A stretch of DNA of 64,000 nucleotides, from the NCBI RefSeq assembly GCF_001458395.1, contig NZ_CYSR01000032.1, forward strand, positions 1-64,000. Direction: 5' to 3'. The notes beneath the pieces are model-generated. The model was given only the letters and a program-made list of their open reading frames with translations. It was not told the origin of the DNA and did no database searches. The DNA is from Leisingera aquaemixtae (GTDB lineage Bacteria; Pseudomonadota; Alphaproteobacteria; Rhodobacterales; Rhodobacteraceae). Below, one piece after another: positions 17,634 to 26,570 of this stretch. Made by a program: the position numbers and the translations under genes. The stretch's first letter is position 1; each line of letters starts with the position of its first letter.

Positions 17634-18245
17634 CTACCCCCGGCGGAAGATATTGCCAATGGTCTGAAACACCAGATCGAAGTCGAAACACATGCTCTGG
17701 CGGCGCTGATAGATCAGATCCAACCGCGCCTTCGCCGGCACGCAGAGCCGGGAATAGACCGCATCGGTCTCCTCCGGCGTGCGGCAGCGCGCCAGCAGCG
17801 CCGCCTCATGCTTGTGATAGGTGATCGAGGCCAGGCCGGTGACGCCGGGGCGCGATTTCAGCACCTCGGCATAAAGCTCAGGGTTTGCCTCGACATACTG
17901 GCGCAGCGGCGGGCGCGGCCCGACAAAGGAGATGTCGCCCTTGAGGATGTTCCACAGCTGCGGGAACTCATCCAGCCGCTTGGAGCGCAGCCAGGCGCCG
18001 GTGCGGGTGATGCGGGCGGATTTGTCGCCGCCCGAGACGCCGGCATCGGTGTCCACCACATTCATGGTTCTCAGCTTCCAGAGGCTGAAGGGCTGGTCCA
18101 CCCCCTTCATCCGCTCCGCCACGTAGAACAAGGGCCGCCCCTCCTTCCACAAAAGCCAGCCCAGCAGCAGCAGCAGGACAGGCCCCAGCAGCAGGATCAG
18201 CAGGGTGGCAAAAAACAGGTCAAACAGCCGTTTGCGCCAGGTCAT
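17634..18245 (-). CDS. PglC-type initiating sugar-phosphate transferase
   Basis: A 203-residue monotopic phosphoglycosyl transferase. One N-terminal re-entrant hydrophobic segment (LFDLFFATLLILLLGPVLLL) is followed by FSLWKLRTM and the catalytic RLDEFPQLWNILKGDISFVG with the Asp-Glu dyad, then GPRPPLRQY and RPGVTGLASI. Enzymes of this small size move a sugar 1-phosphate from UDP-sugar to undecaprenyl phosphate and so start a repeat unit. The neighbouring CapD dehydratase and epimerase suggest an amino-deoxy sugar as substrate. It is the only initiating transferase seen in the window. Confidence 0.93.
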   Translation of the reverse strand: MTWRKRLFDLFFATLLILLLGPVLLLLLGWLLWKEGRPLFYVAERMKGVDQPFSLWKLRTMNVVDTDAGVSGGDKSARITRTGAWLRSKRLDEFPQLWNILKGDISFVGPRPPLRQYVEANPELYAEVLKSRPGVTGLASITYHKHEAALLARCRTPEETDAVYSRLCVPAKARLDLIYQRRQSMCFDFDLVFQTIGNIFRRG

Positions 18246-18264
18246 ATCGTTATGTGCTCCAAGG

Positions 18265-19119
18265 TTATCCGTCTGCCATATCAGGCTCTAACACGGCCCA
18301 TTCCGCGGCCATCCGTGCCGGGTCCGCCGCCGCCAGCGGCACCGGCAGCAGCGCCTGCAGGCGGGCAACGTCCAGCGCCACCTCCGGGATCGCGGCGGCC
18401 GGGGCCGGACGGACGGCAAAGGGCCGGCCCGCCGCCTGCAGGAGCGCCCCCATCTCCACCGCCCCCGGCTGCGCCAGGTTCAGCACCGGCGGCAGCGCCG
18501 GCGCCGCCAGCAGTGCCGCCAGCACCTCCGCCAGCGTGCGGGCGCCGATATAGCTGCGCCGCGGGGTGCCGCCACCGGCAAAGCGGTCCAGGGTGAACCC
18601 CGGCCGCCAGCCGCCCAGGGCAGCGTCCAGCCCGGCGATATTGCCGATCCGCAGGGCACAGACCGGCACCCCCAGCTGCGCGCCAAGCGCCGCCGCGCGC
18701 GCCTCCATCTCCGCCTTGGCAGCGCCATAGGCACTGGCGGGGCGCAGGGCTGCGTCCTCTGCCAGCAGGCCGCCCCGGGCGCCGTACACCGCCGCCGAAG
18801 ACGCCAGCAGCACCCGGGCGCCGGCGGACGCGCCGGCCCGCACCGCCGCTTCGGCGAGGCGGATATGATCTGCCATGTCTGCGTCCTTGCCGCCCCGGCC
18901 CGGCACCGGCCCGGCCAGGCAGAGAAGGACCGCCATTCCTTCCGCGGCGCGCGCCAGCGCCGCCGGCTCCGCCAGCGGATCGAAGATGTGCCAGTCTCCC
19001 GCCAGCCGTGGCATCCGCCGCGCCTGCAGCCGCATCGCCAGGCCTTCGGGCGGGCACAGCTGCAGCAGCCGGCCGATGCGCCCTGTTGCGCCCAGAACCA
19101 TTACGGCGGGATTTGCCAT
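18265..19119 (-). CDS. NAD-dependent sugar epimerase/dehydratase
   Basis: A 284-residue extended short-chain dehydrogenase. It begins MANPAVMVLGATGRIGRLL, the NAD(P)-binding glycine motif. It continues with LLCLAGPVPGRGG and LLASSAAVYGARGG, then YGAAKAEMEARAAAL as the Tyr-x3-Lys catalytic pair and RIGNIAGLDAALGG. The ATG at 19119 opens directly on the Rossmann motif, so longer upstream starts are unlikely. It is a likely 4-ketoreductase or epimerase partner of the CapD dehydratase, finishing the sugar that the PglC-type enzyme loads. That pairing is inferred from gene order. Confidence 0.82.
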   Translation of the reverse strand: MANPAVMVLGATGRIGRLLQLCPPEGLAMRLQARRMPRLAGDWHIFDPLAEPAALARAAEGMAVLLCLAGPVPGRGGKDADMADHIRLAEAAVRAGASAGARVLLASSAAVYGARGGLLAEDAALRPASAYGAAKAEMEARAAALGAQLGVPVCALRIGNIAGLDAALGGWRPGFTLDRFAGGGTPRRSYIGARTLAEVLAALLAAPALPPVLNLAQPGAVEMGALLQAAGRPFAVRPAPAAAIPEVALDVARLQALLPVPLAAADPARMAAEWAVLEPDMADG

Positions 19120-19243
19120 CGCTGCTGCCCGTTTCTGTTGAACCCTCTGGCTCAGCCCAGTATCCTTTGCCAGGACAAAAATCAAAGCGGTTCCCCCAAT
19201 CGAAACCAGGGCGGTTCCCAGAGCAGCTCAAGACAGGCTCCCA

Positions 19244-20362
19244 ATGCTGAAACTTCTTCCCTGGCTGGCGGCTGCCGGTCTGATCCTCCTGCCCGCAGCC
19301 TGTTCGCGCCTGCCCGGCGGCGCCCCGGCCAGCGAGGAGATCCTGAAAGAATCGGGAGAGGTCGATGCCAATTTCGCGCTCTACAAGGTGAACCGGGCCT
19401 TGCTGCCCACGGTGGCGGCCTGGCCGCCCACCGGCAAGCAGGAGCGCTTGGGCTGGCTGCACGCCCACCAGGGCGCCAAGACCCAGATCATCCAGCCCGG
19501 CGACCTGCTGTCGCTCAGCATCTGGGACAGCAACGACAATTCGCTGCTGACCTCCGCCGAGCAGAAGATGGTGCAGCTGCAGGACATGAAAGTGGCCGCC
19601 AACGGCTCCATCTTCATGCCCTATGTGGGCGATGTGAACGTCAACGGGCTGACCCCGGACCTGGCGCGGGCCAGGCTGCAGCAGGCGCTGGAGCCGGTGG
19701 TGCCATCGGCCCAGGTGCAGCTGACGATGGCCGAGGGGCGCGGCAATTCGGTTGATCTGGTCTCCGGCGTCGCCCAGCCCGGCACCTACCCGATGCCGGA
19801 CCGCAACTACACGGTGATGGGGCTGATCTCGGCGGGCGGCGGCATCAGCGCCAGCCTCAACAACCCGCAGATCCGGCTGGTGCGCGGCCAGTCGATCTAT
19901 GGCACCTCGGTCGACAACCTGTTGAACAACCCGCGCCTCGACACCCTCTTGCGCGGCGGCGACCGGGTGTTCGTCGAGGAGGACGAGCGCTATTTCCTCT
20001 CCTTCGGCGCCACCGGCGAGGAAGACCTGCACATCTTCACCAAGGACGAGATGTCGGCGATGGACGCGATGTCGGTGGCGGGCGGCTTCCAGGACGGCAA
20101 GGCCGATCCCAAGGGGCTCTTGATCCTGCGCGAGTACCCGTCTTCTGCGGTGGCCCCCGGCGTGCGCGGGCCGCGTCAGCAGCGGGTGGTGTTCTCGCTT
20201 GATCTCACCTCTGCCGACGGGCTGTTCTCGGCGCGTCAGTTCCAGATCAACCCGGGCGATCTGGTGATGGCCACCGAGTCGCCGATCAACGACGTGCTGA
20301 CCGTCTCCAACATCTTCGGCAATTTCTTCGGCGTCTTCAGCCGGGCGGGCGTGATCGAATGA
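19244..20362 (+). CDS. wza: Wza-type polysaccharide export lipoprotein
   Basis: A 372-residue outer-membrane lipoprotein. The signal sequence is MLKLLPWLAAAGLILLPAAC with the lipidated Cys at 20. The Poly_export domain includes IQPGDLLSLSIWDSND, MKVAANGSIFMPYVGDVNV and GLTPDLARARLQQAL. SLBB-like repeats follow (VDLVSGVAQPGTYPMPDRNY and LLRGGDRVFVEEDER). It would form the periplasm-spanning export channel docked on the Wzc-type kinase at 2811. It is transcribed divergently from the epimerase and convergently with rmlA. Confidence 0.92.
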   Translation: MLKLLPWLAAAGLILLPAACSRLPGGAPASEEILKESGEVDANFALYKVNRALLPTVAAWPPTGKQERLGWLHAHQGAKTQIIQPGDLLSLSIWDSNDNSLLTSAEQKMVQLQDMKVAANGSIFMPYVGDVNVNGLTPDLARARLQQALEPVVPSAQVQLTMAEGRGNSVDLVSGVAQPGTYPMPDRNYTVMGLISAGGGISASLNNPQIRLVRGQSIYGTSVDNLLNNPRLDTLLRGGDRVFVEEDERYFLSFGATGEEDLHIFTKDEMSAMDAMSVAGGFQDGKADPKGLLILREYPSSAVAPGVRGPRQQRVVFSLDLTSADGLFSARQFQINPGDLVMATESPINDVLTVSNIFGNFFGVFSRAGVIE

Positions 20363-20439
20363 TCCCGGCCTGAAACGGGTCTGAACCAGGGCCTGCACCA
20401 AGACTGAACCAGGGCCGCAACGGGGACCTCCCGCGCCTG

Positions 20440-20498
20440 TGCCGCGGCATCGCGGATGCCGCGGCAAGCCTTGGGCCCGGCGCCGCTGGCGCGGCGCC
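20440..20498. terminator. Two stem-loops between convergent wza and rmlA
   Basis: The first stem is TGCCGCGGCATC with GATGCCGCGGCA (12 bp, three-base loop, 20440-20466). The second is GGCGCCGC with GCGGCGCC around TGGC (20479-20498). They fill the convergent gap and lack T-tracts, so they would act as bidirectional blocks to RNA polymerase or as RNA-end stabilisers. Confidence 0.65.
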
Positions 20499-20519
20499 TG
20501 CCGTTTGCCGGCCGCCCGC

Positions 20520-21422
20520 TTACTTCAGCAGCCGCTCCAGATAGGCGCCATAGGCGTTCTTGGCATATTTCCCGGCCTGCGCCTGCAGCTGGGCGGCGGT
20601 GATCCAGCCGCGGCCATAGGCGACCTCCTCCGGGCAGCCGGCCTGCAGCCCCTGGCGCTCCTGCAGGGTGCGCACGAAATTGCCCGCATCCAGCAGCGAG
20701 CCATGGGTGCCGGTGTCAAGCCAGGCATAGCCGCGGCCCATGGTTTCCACCCGCAAGGCGCCCTCGTTCAGGTAGCTTTGCAGCAGGTCGGTGATCTCCA
20801 GCTCGCCGCGGAGCGAGGGCTGCACCCGGCGGGCCCGCTCAGGCGCCGATCCATCCAGGAAATACAGCCCCGTCACCGCATAGTTGGAGGGCGGAACGGG
20901 GGGCTTTTCGATGATGCCTTGCGCGGTGCCATCCGCGCCAAAGGCCACCACGCCATAGCGCTCCGGATCCGCCACGTGATAGCCGAAGACGGTGCCGCCC
21001 GCCGCATGGCTGTCCGCCGCCGCCAGCAGTTCCGGCAGCCCGTGGCCGAAAAAGATGTTGTCGCCCAGCACCAGCGCCGAGGGCGCGCCCGCCAGGAAGT
21101 CCTCGGCGAGGATAAACGCCTGCGCCAGCCCGTCGGGCGAAGGCTGCACCACATAGGTGAGGTCAATCCCCCACTGGCTGCCGTCGCCCAGGAGGCGGAT
21201 GAACTGGTCCTGGTCCTGCGGCGTGGTGATCACGCAGATCTCGCGGATGCCCGCCAGCATCAGGACACTCAGCGGGTAGTAGATCATCGGCTTGTCATAC
21301 AAGGGCAAGAGCTGCTTCGACACGGCCATGGTGATCGGATAGAGCCGTGTGCCGGAGCCGCCTGCCAGGATGATGCCCTTGCGGCCGGATGCAGTCCTCA
21401 TGCCGGGTTTGCCCTCTGTCAT
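20520..21422 (-). CDS. rmlA: Glucose-1-phosphate thymidylyltransferase
   Basis: A 300-residue enzyme making dTDP-glucose from glucose-1-phosphate and dTTP, the first step to dTDP-L-rhamnose. It shows [53 protein letters not shown] and GDNIFFGHG, all diagnostic of RmlA. The ATG at 21422 has GGAG seven bases upstream and overlaps the rmlD stop by four bases; an ATG seven codons later is an alternative. It is the last gene of the leftward order rmlC-rmlB-rmlD-rmlA. Confidence 0.97.
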   Translation of the reverse strand: MTEGKPGMRTASGRKGIILAGGSGTRLYPITMAVSKQLLPLYDKPMIYYPLSVLMLAGIREICVITTPQDQDQFIRLLGDGSQWGIDLTYVVQPSPDGLAQAFILAEDFLAGAPSALVLGDNIFFGHGLPELLAAADSHAAGGTVFGYHVADPERYGVVAFGADGTAQGIIEKPPVPPSNYAVTGLYFLDGSAPERARRVQPSLRGELEITDLLQSYLNEGALRVETMGRGYAWLDTGTHGSLLDAGNFVRTLQERQGLQAGCPEEVAYGRGWITAAQLQAQAGKYAKNAYGAYLERLLK

Positions 21423-22267
21423 GCCACTTCTCCCAAATCCTTCAGAATATCATCCAGCCCCAGCCGCCAGTCCGGCTGCGGGATGCCAAAAACAGACTCT
21501 AACGCGGCGCAATCGAGCCTGGAGTTCAGCGGCCGCGCCGCCGGCGTGGGGTAATCCGCGGTGGGGATGTCCTCCACCGCGCAGGCGATCCCGGCGCGGG
21601 CAAAGATCCCGCGCGCAAAGCCGGCCCAGCTGGTCTCGGGCCGGCCCGCAAAATGATAGGCGCCGGACTTGCCCGGATCCGTCATCAGCTGCCGCGCGAC
21701 CTCCAGGCAGGCCGCCGCAATGTCCCGCGCCGGCGTCGGCGCGCCAATCTGATCGGCAACGATGGTCAGCCGCTCCCGGTCCTTGCCTAATCGAAGCATG
21801 GTCTTGACGAAGTTGTTCCCATGGCACGACACCACCCAGGAGGTGCGCAGGATCGCGTAAGTTCCGCCCGCCGCGCGCACCGCGTCCTCGCCCGCCAGCT
21901 TGGAGCGGCCATAGGCGTTCACCGGCGCGGTGGCATCGCCGGGCTGCCAGGGGGCTTCGCCGCTACCGTCAAAGACGTAATCGGTGGAGACGGTGACAAA
22001 GGGAATGCCCATCTCCGCACAGGCTGCCGCCATCGCGCCGGGGGCCGCCCCGTTGATCACGGTGGCCAGCGCCTCTTCTTCTTCCGCCTTGTCGACGGCC
22101 GTGTAGGCGGCGGCATTGATCACGGCCCGCGGCTGCGCCTGCCGGATGGCCGCGGCGCAAGCCGCCGGATGGCTCAGATCCGCCTGCTCCCGGCCCAGGC
22201 AGGTGACACCCTCATGCGCCGCCAGTTCACGGGCCAGCTGGCCGGTTTTGCCGAAGACGAGGATCAT
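21419..22267 (-). CDS. rmlD: dTDP-4-dehydrorhamnose reductase
   Basis: A 282-residue reductase catalysing the last, NAD(P)H-dependent step to dTDP-L-rhamnose. [16 protein letters not shown] holds the glycine motif. [16 protein letters not shown] and VSTDYVFDG are followed by [12 protein letters not shown] with the Tyr-x3-Lys pair and ILRTSWVVS. The ATG at 22267 has GGAGAG upstream. A 118-bp gap with strong inverted repeats separates it from rmlB, while its 3' end overlaps rmlA. Confidence 0.96.
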   Translation of the reverse strand: MILVFGKTGQLARELAAHEGVTCLGREQADLSHPAACAAAIRQAQPRAVINAAAYTAVDKAEEEEALATVINGAAPGAMAAACAEMGIPFVTVSTDYVFDGSGEAPWQPGDATAPVNAYGRSKLAGEDAVRAAGGTYAILRTSWVVSCHGNNFVKTMLRLGKDRERLTIVADQIGAPTPARDIAAACLEVARQLMTDPGKSGAYHFAGRPETSWAGFARGIFARAGIACAVEDIPTADYPTPAARPLNSRLDCAALESVFGIPQPDWRLGLDDILKDLGEVA

Positions 22268-22288
22268 ATGCGCTCTCCAATATGTTCC

Positions 22289-22367
22289 GCCCGGCGGCAC
22301 CGCCGGGCAGCGCCCGACCCTCCCCACGGGAGGGCGCTTCGCACCCGCCCAGGGTCGGGCGCTGCCC
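22289..22367. repeat. REP-like inverted repeat inside the rml operon
   Basis: GGGCAGCGCCCGACCCT (22305-22321) is exactly complementary to AGGGTCGGGCGCTGCCC (22351-22367), a 17-bp stem. A second hairpin, GCCCGGCG/CGCCGGGC (22289-22308), shares the GGGC, so the two structures exclude each other. It lies between rmlB and rmlD and looks like a dispersed intergenic palindromic element. Confidence 0.7.
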
Positions 22368-22385
22368 TTTGTGGCCTATCTGCCG

Positions 22386-23438
22386 TCACTTGCCGGTGCC
22401 CAGCCGCCGGCCGACACCGTCGCGGTCCTGCAGCGCGCGCCACCAGGCCTCATTGCCGAGATACCATTCCACTGTCTTCTCCAGCCCCTCCTCCACCGTC
22501 ACCGAGGGCCGCCAGCCCAGCTCCTGCCGGATGCGGCTGGGGTCGATGGCATAGCGCGCGTCATGGCCCGGGCGGTCCGTCACAAAGGTGATCTGCTCCT
22601 GGTAAGACTTGCCGTCTTCGCGCGGGCGCTTTTCATCCAGAATGGCGCAGAGCGTCTGCACCAGCTCCAGGTTCGACCGCTCATTCTCGCCGCCGATATT
22701 GTAGGACCGCCCCAGCGCGCCCTTTTGCACCACCAAGAGCAGCGCATCGGCATGATCCTCCACATAAAGCCAGTCGCGCACGTTGGAGCCGTCGCCGTAG
22801 ATCGGCAGCGGCTTGCCCGCCAGCGCATTGAGGATCACCACCGGAATGAGCTTCTCCGGAAAATGATAGGGCCCGTAATTGTTGGAGCAATTGGTCAGCA
22901 CCACCGGCAAGCCATAGGTCTCGTGCCAGGCCCGGACCAGGTGGTCGCTGGCCGCCTTGGAGGCCGAATAGGGCGAGCGCGGATCGTACGCCGTCTCCTC
23001 AGTAAACATCACCGCCGGGTCGGCAGGCAGGCTGCCATAAACCTCATCGGTTGAGATGTGATGGAAACGGAACCCCTCCGGCTTGCCCGCCTGCCCCCAG
23101 TATTTCCGCGCCGCCTCCAGCATCTGATAGGTGCCGGTGATATTGGTCTCGATGAAATCGCCCGGCCCGTCGATCGAGCGGTCCACATGGCTTTCGGCGG
23201 CCAGATGCATCACCGCATCCGGGCGGTGGCGGGCAAAAACAGTGTCTAATGCGGCGCGGTCGCGGATGTCGGCCCGCTCAAAGGCATAACCCGGGCTCTC
23301 CGCCACGCTGGCCACATTGTCCAGGCAGGCGGCATAGGTCAGCGCATCGAGGTTCACCACCTGATGGCCGCGGGCAATTGCCAGCCGCACCACCGCAGAG
23401 CCGATGAAGCCGGCACCGCCGGTCACAAGAAGCTTCAT
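22386..23438 (-). CDS. rmlB: dTDP-glucose 4,6-dehydratase
   Basis: A 350-residue extended SDR enzyme converting dTDP-glucose to the 4-keto-6-deoxy intermediate. It shows [18 protein letters not shown] at the start, [27 protein letters not shown], the catalytic [15 protein letters not shown] and [17 protein letters not shown]. Length and motifs are standard for RmlB. AAGGA sits six bases before the ATG, and only three bases separate it from the rmlC stop. Confidence 0.97.
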   Translation of the reverse strand: MKLLVTGGAGFIGSAVVRLAIARGHQVVNLDALTYAACLDNVASVAESPGYAFERADIRDRAALDTVFARHRPDAVMHLAAESHVDRSIDGPGDFIETNITGTYQMLEAARKYWGQAGKPEGFRFHHISTDEVYGSLPADPAVMFTEETAYDPRSPYSASKAASDHLVRAWHETYGLPVVLTNCSNNYGPYHFPEKLIPVVILNALAGKPLPIYGDGSNVRDWLYVEDHADALLLVVQKGALGRSYNIGGENERSNLELVQTLCAILDEKRPREDGKSYQEQITFVTDRPGHDARYAIDPSRIRQELGWRPSVTVEEGLEKTVEWYLGNEAWWRALQDRDGVGRRLGTGK

Positions 23439-23441
23439 GGC

Positions 23442-23996
23442 TTATCCTTCCCAGACAAAGGGGCTGTCAAAATCCGCCAGCCGCGGCGCCGCGGCGTCCT
23501 TTTCGCTCAAGAGCGGCCTGCCCTCAAAGCCCCAGTCAATGCCGCAGCTGTTCCAGGCCACCGCGCCGTCGCACTCCGGCGCATAATAATCGGTGCATTT
23601 ATAGATCACCTCGGTCTCCGCCACCCTTGTGAGGAAACCGTGCAGGAACCCCTTGGGCACCAGAAGCTGCTTGCCGTTTTCCGCGGTCAGCTCGATCCCG
23701 AACCACTGCCCGTAGGCGGGCGAGCCCTTGCGGATATCCACCGCCACATCGAACAGCGCGCCGCGGCCGCAGCGCACCAGCTTGTCCTGGGCGTGCGGCG
23801 GCGCCTGGAAATGCAGGCCCCGCAGGGTGCCCGCCTGCACCGACAGCGAATGGTTGTCCTGCACGAACTCCAGATCGATCCCCTGCTCCTGCAGCCGCCG
23901 CTTGTTCCAGCTTTCGCTGAAAAAGCCGCGCGCATCGCCAAAGCGGGCAGGCGTCAGCACCTTCAGCCCCGGCAGTCCGGTTTCCTCTATCTGCAT
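23442..23996 (-). CDS. rmlC: dTDP-4-dehydrorhamnose 3,5-epimerase
   Basis: A 184-residue cupin epimerase. MQIEETGLPGLKVLTPARFG opens the protein, followed by RGFFSESWNKR, QDNHSLSVQAGTLRGLHFQ (containing the catalytic His), KLVRCGRGALFDVAVDIRKG and PKGFLHGFLT. The ATG at 23996 matches the family's usual N-terminus; an upstream in-frame extension is Gly/Ser/Arg low complexity and is not believed. It is the first gene of the operon and is transcribed away from the GT4 gene at 24213. Confidence 0.96.
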   Translation of the reverse strand: MQIEETGLPGLKVLTPARFGDARGFFSESWNKRRLQEQGIDLEFVQDNHSLSVQAGTLRGLHFQAPPHAQDKLVRCGRGALFDVAVDIRKGSPAYGQWFGIELTAENGKQLLVPKGFLHGFLTRVAETEVIYKCTDYYAPECDGAVAWNSCGIDWGFEGRPLLSEKDAAAPRLADFDSPFVWEG

Positions 23997-24212
23997 CGCC
24001 TCTGCCCCGCTGGCTGCTCCGCTCTCTGGCCCGGTTCCGGTCCGGTCTCTGTCCGGCCCCAGGCCCAAGCCCCTGATTGCCTCCGTTTGATTATATCTAG
24101 CCGCTAGGAGGGCATAGCGCCAGCATCAGGCGCCGGCAGGGCTGCAACAGGCGCGGGCCAAGCGGACAGCCTGCGCTTGCATCGCGGCCCGCGGCCCGGC
24201 AAGCATAAGCCC

Positions 24213-25454
24213 ATGAAGATTTTGTTTGTGCATCAGAACATGCCCGGCCAGTACCGGGAGCTGGCGCCTTGGCTGGCGGCGCAAGGCGGTCATGAGATCG
24301 TGTTCCTGACCCAGCGGCGGGACGTGCAGCTGCCGGGGATCAGGACGGTCACCTACAAACCCTTCCGCACCCCGGACAAGGATGCCTTCGGCCTGTCCCG
24401 GGACTGGGAGGCGGCCTCCGGCGCGGGGCTTGGCGCGGCGCTGGCGGCGCGGCAGCTGAAGGATGCGGGCTTTACCCCCGACATCATCATCGGCCACACC
24501 GGCTGGGGCGAGCTGTTGTTCATGAAGGACCCCTACCCCGATGTCCCCATCATCGGCTTTTTCGAGTATTTCTACCGCACCTCCGGCGGGCTGGTCGGCT
24601 TTGACCCGGAAAACCCGCCCAACGACCAGGCCTATTTCTTTGCCGAGGCGCGCAACACCGTGCCTTACGCCAGCATTGAGCTGGTGGACCAGGGCCATGT
24701 GCCCACCGCCTGGCAGCGCGACCGGTTTCCGGCCAGTTTCCATGACCGCATGTATCTGTGCCATGACGGCATCCGCACAGACAAGCTGGGCCCCGATCCG
24801 GACGCCTCGGTCAGCCTCGGGCGGCTGGAGACGCCGCTCACCCGCAACGATGAGGTGGTCACCTATATCGCCCGCAACATGGAGCGCGCCCGCGGCTTCC
24901 ACATCATGATGCGCGCCCTGCCCCGGATCCAGGCGCAGCGCCCCAAGGCGCGGGTGCTGATGATCGGCGGCAGCGAGACCTCCTATGGCGCCGAGAGCAA
25001 GCATCCGGGTGGTTTGCGCGGCGAGATGGAGGATGAGCTGGGCAGCAGCGTCGACTGGAGCCGGGTGCATTTCCTCGGCAAGGTGCCGTATGACGACCTC
25101 ACCCGGATCATCCAGATCAGCCGCTGCCACATCTATCTGACCATGCCGTTTGTGCTCAGCTGGTCGCTCTTGGAAGCGATGGCGATGCAGGCCACGGTGG
25201 TGGCCGCGGACGTGGCGCCGGTGCGCGAGGCGATCACCCATGGCGAGACCGGGCTGCTGGTGGATTTCTTCAGCCCGGAGAAGCTGGCCGATCAGGTGGC
25301 GGACGTGCTGGCCAGCCCCGGCGCGTACGCCCATATCGGCCCCGCCGCCCGCGCCCATGCGGTGGAGAAATACGATTTCCTGAGCCGCTGCCTGCCGGAG
25401 CATATCGCGCAGATCAATGCCCTCGTGCCGGAGGCACGGAAAATCAAGATCTAG
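24213..25454 (+). CDS. Glycosyltransferase family 4
   Basis: A 413-residue GT-B enzyme starting MKILFVHQNMPGQYRELAPW. The N-terminal half has IIIGHTGWGELLFMKDPYPD and IGFFEYFYRTSG. The C-terminal half has ARNMERARGFHIMMRALPRI, VLMIGGSETSYG, VHFLGKVPYDDL and SWSLLEAMAMQATVVAADVA, then GLLVDFFSPEKLADQV. This combination is typical of GT4 enzymes from capsule and LPS loci. It is divergent from the rml operon, so a rhamnosyl transfer role is possible but unproven. The last nine codons are repeated in tandem after the stop. Confidence 0.88.
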   Translation: MKILFVHQNMPGQYRELAPWLAAQGGHEIVFLTQRRDVQLPGIRTVTYKPFRTPDKDAFGLSRDWEAASGAGLGAALAARQLKDAGFTPDIIIGHTGWGELLFMKDPYPDVPIIGFFEYFYRTSGGLVGFDPENPPNDQAYFFAEARNTVPYASIELVDQGHVPTAWQRDRFPASFHDRMYLCHDGIRTDKLGPDPDASVSLGRLETPLTRNDEVVTYIARNMERARGFHIMMRALPRIQAQRPKARVLMIGGSETSYGAESKHPGGLRGEMEDELGSSVDWSRVHFLGKVPYDDLTRIIQISRCHIYLTMPFVLSWSLLEAMAMQATVVAADVAPVREAITHGETGLLVDFFSPEKLADQVADVLASPGAYAHIGPAARAHAVEKYDFLSRCLPEHIAQINALVPEARKIKI

Positions 25455-25530
25455 CCGGAGGCACGGAGGATCAAGATCCAGCCGGAGGCACGGAGACTTA
25501 AAATCTGAGCCGGAGGCGCGGAAAAACAGG
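25428..25530 (+). repeat. Tandem repeat of the glycosyltransferase 3' end
   Basis: Units starting CCGGAGGCACGGA lie at 25428, 25455, 25482 and 25510, a 27-28 bp period, with about 3.7 copies. The first unit encodes the gene's final PEARKIKI and stop; the others lie beyond the stop and are progressively diverged. Confidence 0.85.
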
Positions 25531-25919
25531 CTCTGACACTGCCCGTCCCGCGCCGGATCCGGGTCAAGGCCGGCGCAGCCGCCGCGCAGCGGCTTGGCTT
25601 TGAGGCGGATCCGGCGTGCCCCAAAATGGACAAGGCGTCTTGAGAGGCAGACCTGCCTCTCAAGCGCTTCTCAGCAAATATAGCGCCGCGCAGCGGCGCC
25701 TTGGCACCGCCCGGCCGCAAGCGGAACGCTTGCCCTTCAGCAAAGCCCCGGAAAAAGGGTTCAAGAGACTTTGCGCCCCGTTTCACGCACACCGTTTCAC
25801 GCCCCCGGTATCACGCACCCGCCGGATGCGGCGGCCCCCGGTTCCGCGCGCATCCGGCCAGCGGCGTCCCGGCCTTTACGGCCGGGCACACCTGTTGCGG
25901 CGCCCGCCAGCGCCCCCTG
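25531..25919. other. Intergenic region with two hairpins
   Basis: About 390 bp between the GT4 gene and the leftward regulator. It holds a 12-bp stem CTTGAGAGGCAG/CTGCCTCTCAAG (25639-25664) and a 7-bp stem GCGCCGC/GCGGCGC (25683-25699). Open frames here have the composition of shadows; no gene is supported. Confidence 0.5.
25639..25664. terminator. Perfect 12-bp stem-loop, possible bidirectional terminator
   Basis: CTTGAGAGGCAG and CTGCCTCTCAAG are separated by two bases. It lies in the convergent interval between the glycosyltransferase and the LuxR-type regulator. No T-tract follows on either strand, so it is a weak terminator at best. Confidence 0.5.
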
Positions 25920-26570
25920 TCAGTGCGGCCGCGGCGCCGCCGTCTGCGGCGGCAGCCGCTCGGAGGCCCAGAGTGCGGCCTGGGTGCGGTTCTTGGCACC
26001 GATCTTGCGGAAGCAGGTGCGCAGATGCACCTTCACCGTGGCTTCGCAGATGCCCAGCTCATTGGCGATGCTCTTGTTGGTGGCGCCTTCGGTCAGCTTG
26101 GCCAGGATCAGCTGCTCGCGGTCCGACAGCCCGTGCCCGGCCCGGCCGTCCGGCGGGCACGGCACAACCGCAGGCAGCGCCGCCTCCGCGGCGTCTGCGG
26201 CCTCCGGCAGCACGATCCGGTAGCCGTTCTGCACCACCTGCAGCGCCGCGATCAGCGCATCCGCCGACTGGCGCTCCGGGATCACCGCCTCGGCATAGGT
26301 GCTGAGACGGACCTGGGCGTCTGGCGGGCAGTCATCGCCGGTGACCAGGATCAGATGCGCGCCGCCCTTGCGGGCGCGGAAGCTGCGCAGCTCCGCCTCC
26401 AGCGCCGCGCCGGTGCAGTGGCTGTAAAACAGCACCAGGTCCCTGGCCGGCAGCGGCGGCAGCTCTGCCAGGCTGCTGCAGCAGCCGCCGGTCTCGTAAT
26501 CATGTGCTTCACAGATGTTCAGAAACATGTCCCTGAGAAGCCTGCTTTCCCCCACAATGTGCACAGGCAT
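25920..26570 (-). CDS. LuxR-type (CsgD/VpsT-like) transcriptional regulator
   Basis: A 216-residue regulator. Residues 1-115 look like a receiver fold, but the phospho-acceptor strand reads RDLVLFYSHCTG, with Tyr at the expected Asp position. Residues about 147-205 form a LuxR helix-turn-helix: LSDREQLILAKLTEGATNKS, IANELGICEATVKVHLR and KIGAKNRTQAALWASERL. The KNRTQA-x2-WA segment is close to the end of CsgD, the curli/biofilm regulator, which also has a non-canonical receiver; a biofilm role is inference. GGAG precedes the ATG by about six bases. It is divergent from the second LuxR-type gene, with 681 bp between. Confidence 0.82.
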   Translation of the reverse strand: MPVHIVGESRLLRDMFLNICEAHDYETGGCCSSLAELPPLPARDLVLFYSHCTGAALEAELRSFRARKGGAHLILVTGDDCPPDAQVRLSTYAEAVIPERQSADALIAALQVVQNGYRIVLPEAADAAEAALPAVVPCPPDGRAGHGLSDREQLILAKLTEGATNKSIANELGICEATVKVHLRTCFRKIGAKNRTQAALWASERLPPQTAAPRPH

